From: Acidobacteriota bacterium | GTDB taxonomy: Bacteria; Acidobacteriota; Terriglobia; Terriglobales; Acidobacteriaceae | Assembly (NCBI GenBank): GCA_021799945.1 | Contig: JAJYZK010000143.1 | Span: 1 to 7,500 of the forward strand | Length of the DNA stretch: 7,500 bases | Direction of reading: 5' to 3' | Shown here: positions 6,944 to 7,500 of the stretch, in pieces | Layout of the letters: the number at the start of each line of letters is the position of its first letter | How positions within the stretch are numbered: position 1 is the first letter of the stretch | The notes under the pieces: generated by a model | What the model was told of the DNA's origin: nothing | Seen by the model: the letters and a program-made list of their open reading frames with translations, nothing else | Database searches by the model: none | Position numbers and translations under genes: made by a program

Positions 6944-7500
6944 ATGAAAGAGCCGATGATTTTTCCGAGTCGATTCGCCGCACTGCTCCTGCTTCCCGCT
7001 TTATTTGGAGTCGCGCAACAGTCCAGCCCCAGCCCTAACTCCAGCCAAAGCGCAAGCCAAAGCCCGAACCAAAGCCCGAGCCAAGGCGCCCCGCCCTCCA
7101 GCCCTGCGGGAAGCGTCCCGGACGAGCTTCCCGATTCGCCCGGAGCGCAGGCTCAGGCCACTCCTCTGCTGCCCACCGGCCCCACCGCGGTCTTCGACAC
7201 CAGCATGGGCCGCATTACCTGCGGGCTTTTCCAGAAGGAAGCGCCGAACACGGTCGCCAATTTCGTCGGGCTGGCCGAGGGCACGAAATCCTGGACCGAT
7301 CCGGTGACCCGGCAAACGGTCTCCGGCAAGCCCTTCTACAACGGAACCATCTTCCACCGGGTGATTCCCAATTTCATGATTCAGGGAGGCGATCCGACGG
7401 GAACAGGAATGGGCGACCCCGGCTACCTGTTCGGCGACGAGTTCGATCCCGACCTGAACTTCGACGTGCCGGGCCGGCTGGCCATGGCCAATTCCGGACC
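6944..7500 (+). CDS. Exported cyclophilin-type peptidyl-prolyl cis-trans isomerase (incomplete at the window end)
   Basis: 185 complete codons are present before the window ends; no stop is reached. Residues 1-24 form a signal peptide (hydrophobic core FAALLLLPALFGVA, cleavage likely before QQ). Residues about 25-80 are a low-complexity Ser/Pro/Gln/Asn linker containing a 12-bp DNA repeat. From about residue 82 the cyclophilin fold begins (AVFDTSMGRITCGLF, then APNTVANFVGLAEG). The active-site run FHRVIPNFMIQGGDP contains Arg139, Phe144, Met145 and Gln147, matching Arg55, Phe60, Met61 and Gln63 of human cyclophilin A. The last residues, LAMANSGP, match the usual MANAGP segment. It would catalyse proline isomerisation during folding of exported proteins, in the periplasm or tethered at the envelope. 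ATG 6956, four codons later and preceded by AAAGAG, is an equally plausible start. The short gap and unrelated role suggest it is not part of the sdh operon. Confidence 0.9.
   Translation, partial: MKEPMIFPSRFAALLLLPALFGVAQQSSPSPNSSQSASQSPNQSPSQGAPPSSPAGSVPDELPDSPGAQAQATPLLPTGPTAVFDTSMGRITCGLFQKEAPNTVANFVGLAEGTKSWTDPVTRQTVSGKPFYNGTIFHRVIPNFMIQGGDPTGTGMGDPGYLFGDEFDPDLNFDVPGRLAMANSG
7045..7087 (+). repeat. 12-bp minisatellite in the PPIase linker
   Basis: The heptamer CCAAAGC recurs at 7045, 7057 and 7069, exactly 12 bp apart, and a degenerate CCAAGGC follows at 7081. The units differ by only one to three bases. Each encodes four residues (Q-S-A/P-S/N), giving QSASQSPNQSPSQG. Copy-number change would alter linker length without shifting the reading frame. 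Confidence 0.75.

Overview
The window looks like ordinary chromosomal DNA from a GC-rich Gram-negative bacterium, and I find no undescribed system in it. My best guess is Acidobacteriota (Terriglobia-like). The guess rests on three things: uniformly high GC with GC-rich third codon positions, a B-type (Bacillus-like) sdhCAB operon in a GC-rich genome, and exported proteins with Ala/Pro/Ser/Gln-rich linkers. It is an inference from style and was not tested by a database search. Every gene that can be called lies on the + strand.

Layout. Positions 2-88 probably carry the C-terminal tail of an upstream gene. A LysR-family regulator (202-1134) follows, with a dyad and a 14-bp direct repeat in its upstream region. 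Its stop codon overlaps the start of an RdgB/HAM1 non-canonical purine NTP pyrophosphatase (1134-1802), so the two are probably one translationally coupled pair. After 97 bp comes a secreted esterase of the enterochelin-esterase/CE1 type with an N-terminal beta-sandwich-like domain (1900-3135) and a good ribosome binding site of its own. A 327-bp gene-free stretch (3136-3462) then holds two GC-rich inverted repeats, the best promoter candidate of the window (TTGACG-N18-AATAAT), and a leader of about 195 nt with a hairpin and four CGGCGAA repeats.

The core of the window is sdhC-sdhA-sdhB (3463-6870), a complete three-subunit respiratory complex II: a five-helix di-heme cytochrome b558 anchor, the flavoprotein with its covalent-FAD histidine, and the iron-sulfur subunit with all ligands for its 2Fe-2S, 4Fe-4S and 3Fe-4S centres. 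The genes abut with no intergenic base, as expected for a stoichiometric complex. There is no sdhD, which is normal for this type. Together they would couple succinate oxidation in the TCA cycle to (mena)quinone reduction, or run as a fumarate reductase.

The last gene (6944 to the window end, incomplete) is an exported cyclophilin-type peptidyl-prolyl isomerase. It has a signal peptide, a low-complexity linker containing a 12-bp minisatellite, and an intact cyclophilin active-site segment. The points most worth a second look are regulatory: the sdh leader, the LysR upstream region, the LysR-rdgB overlap and the minisatellite.
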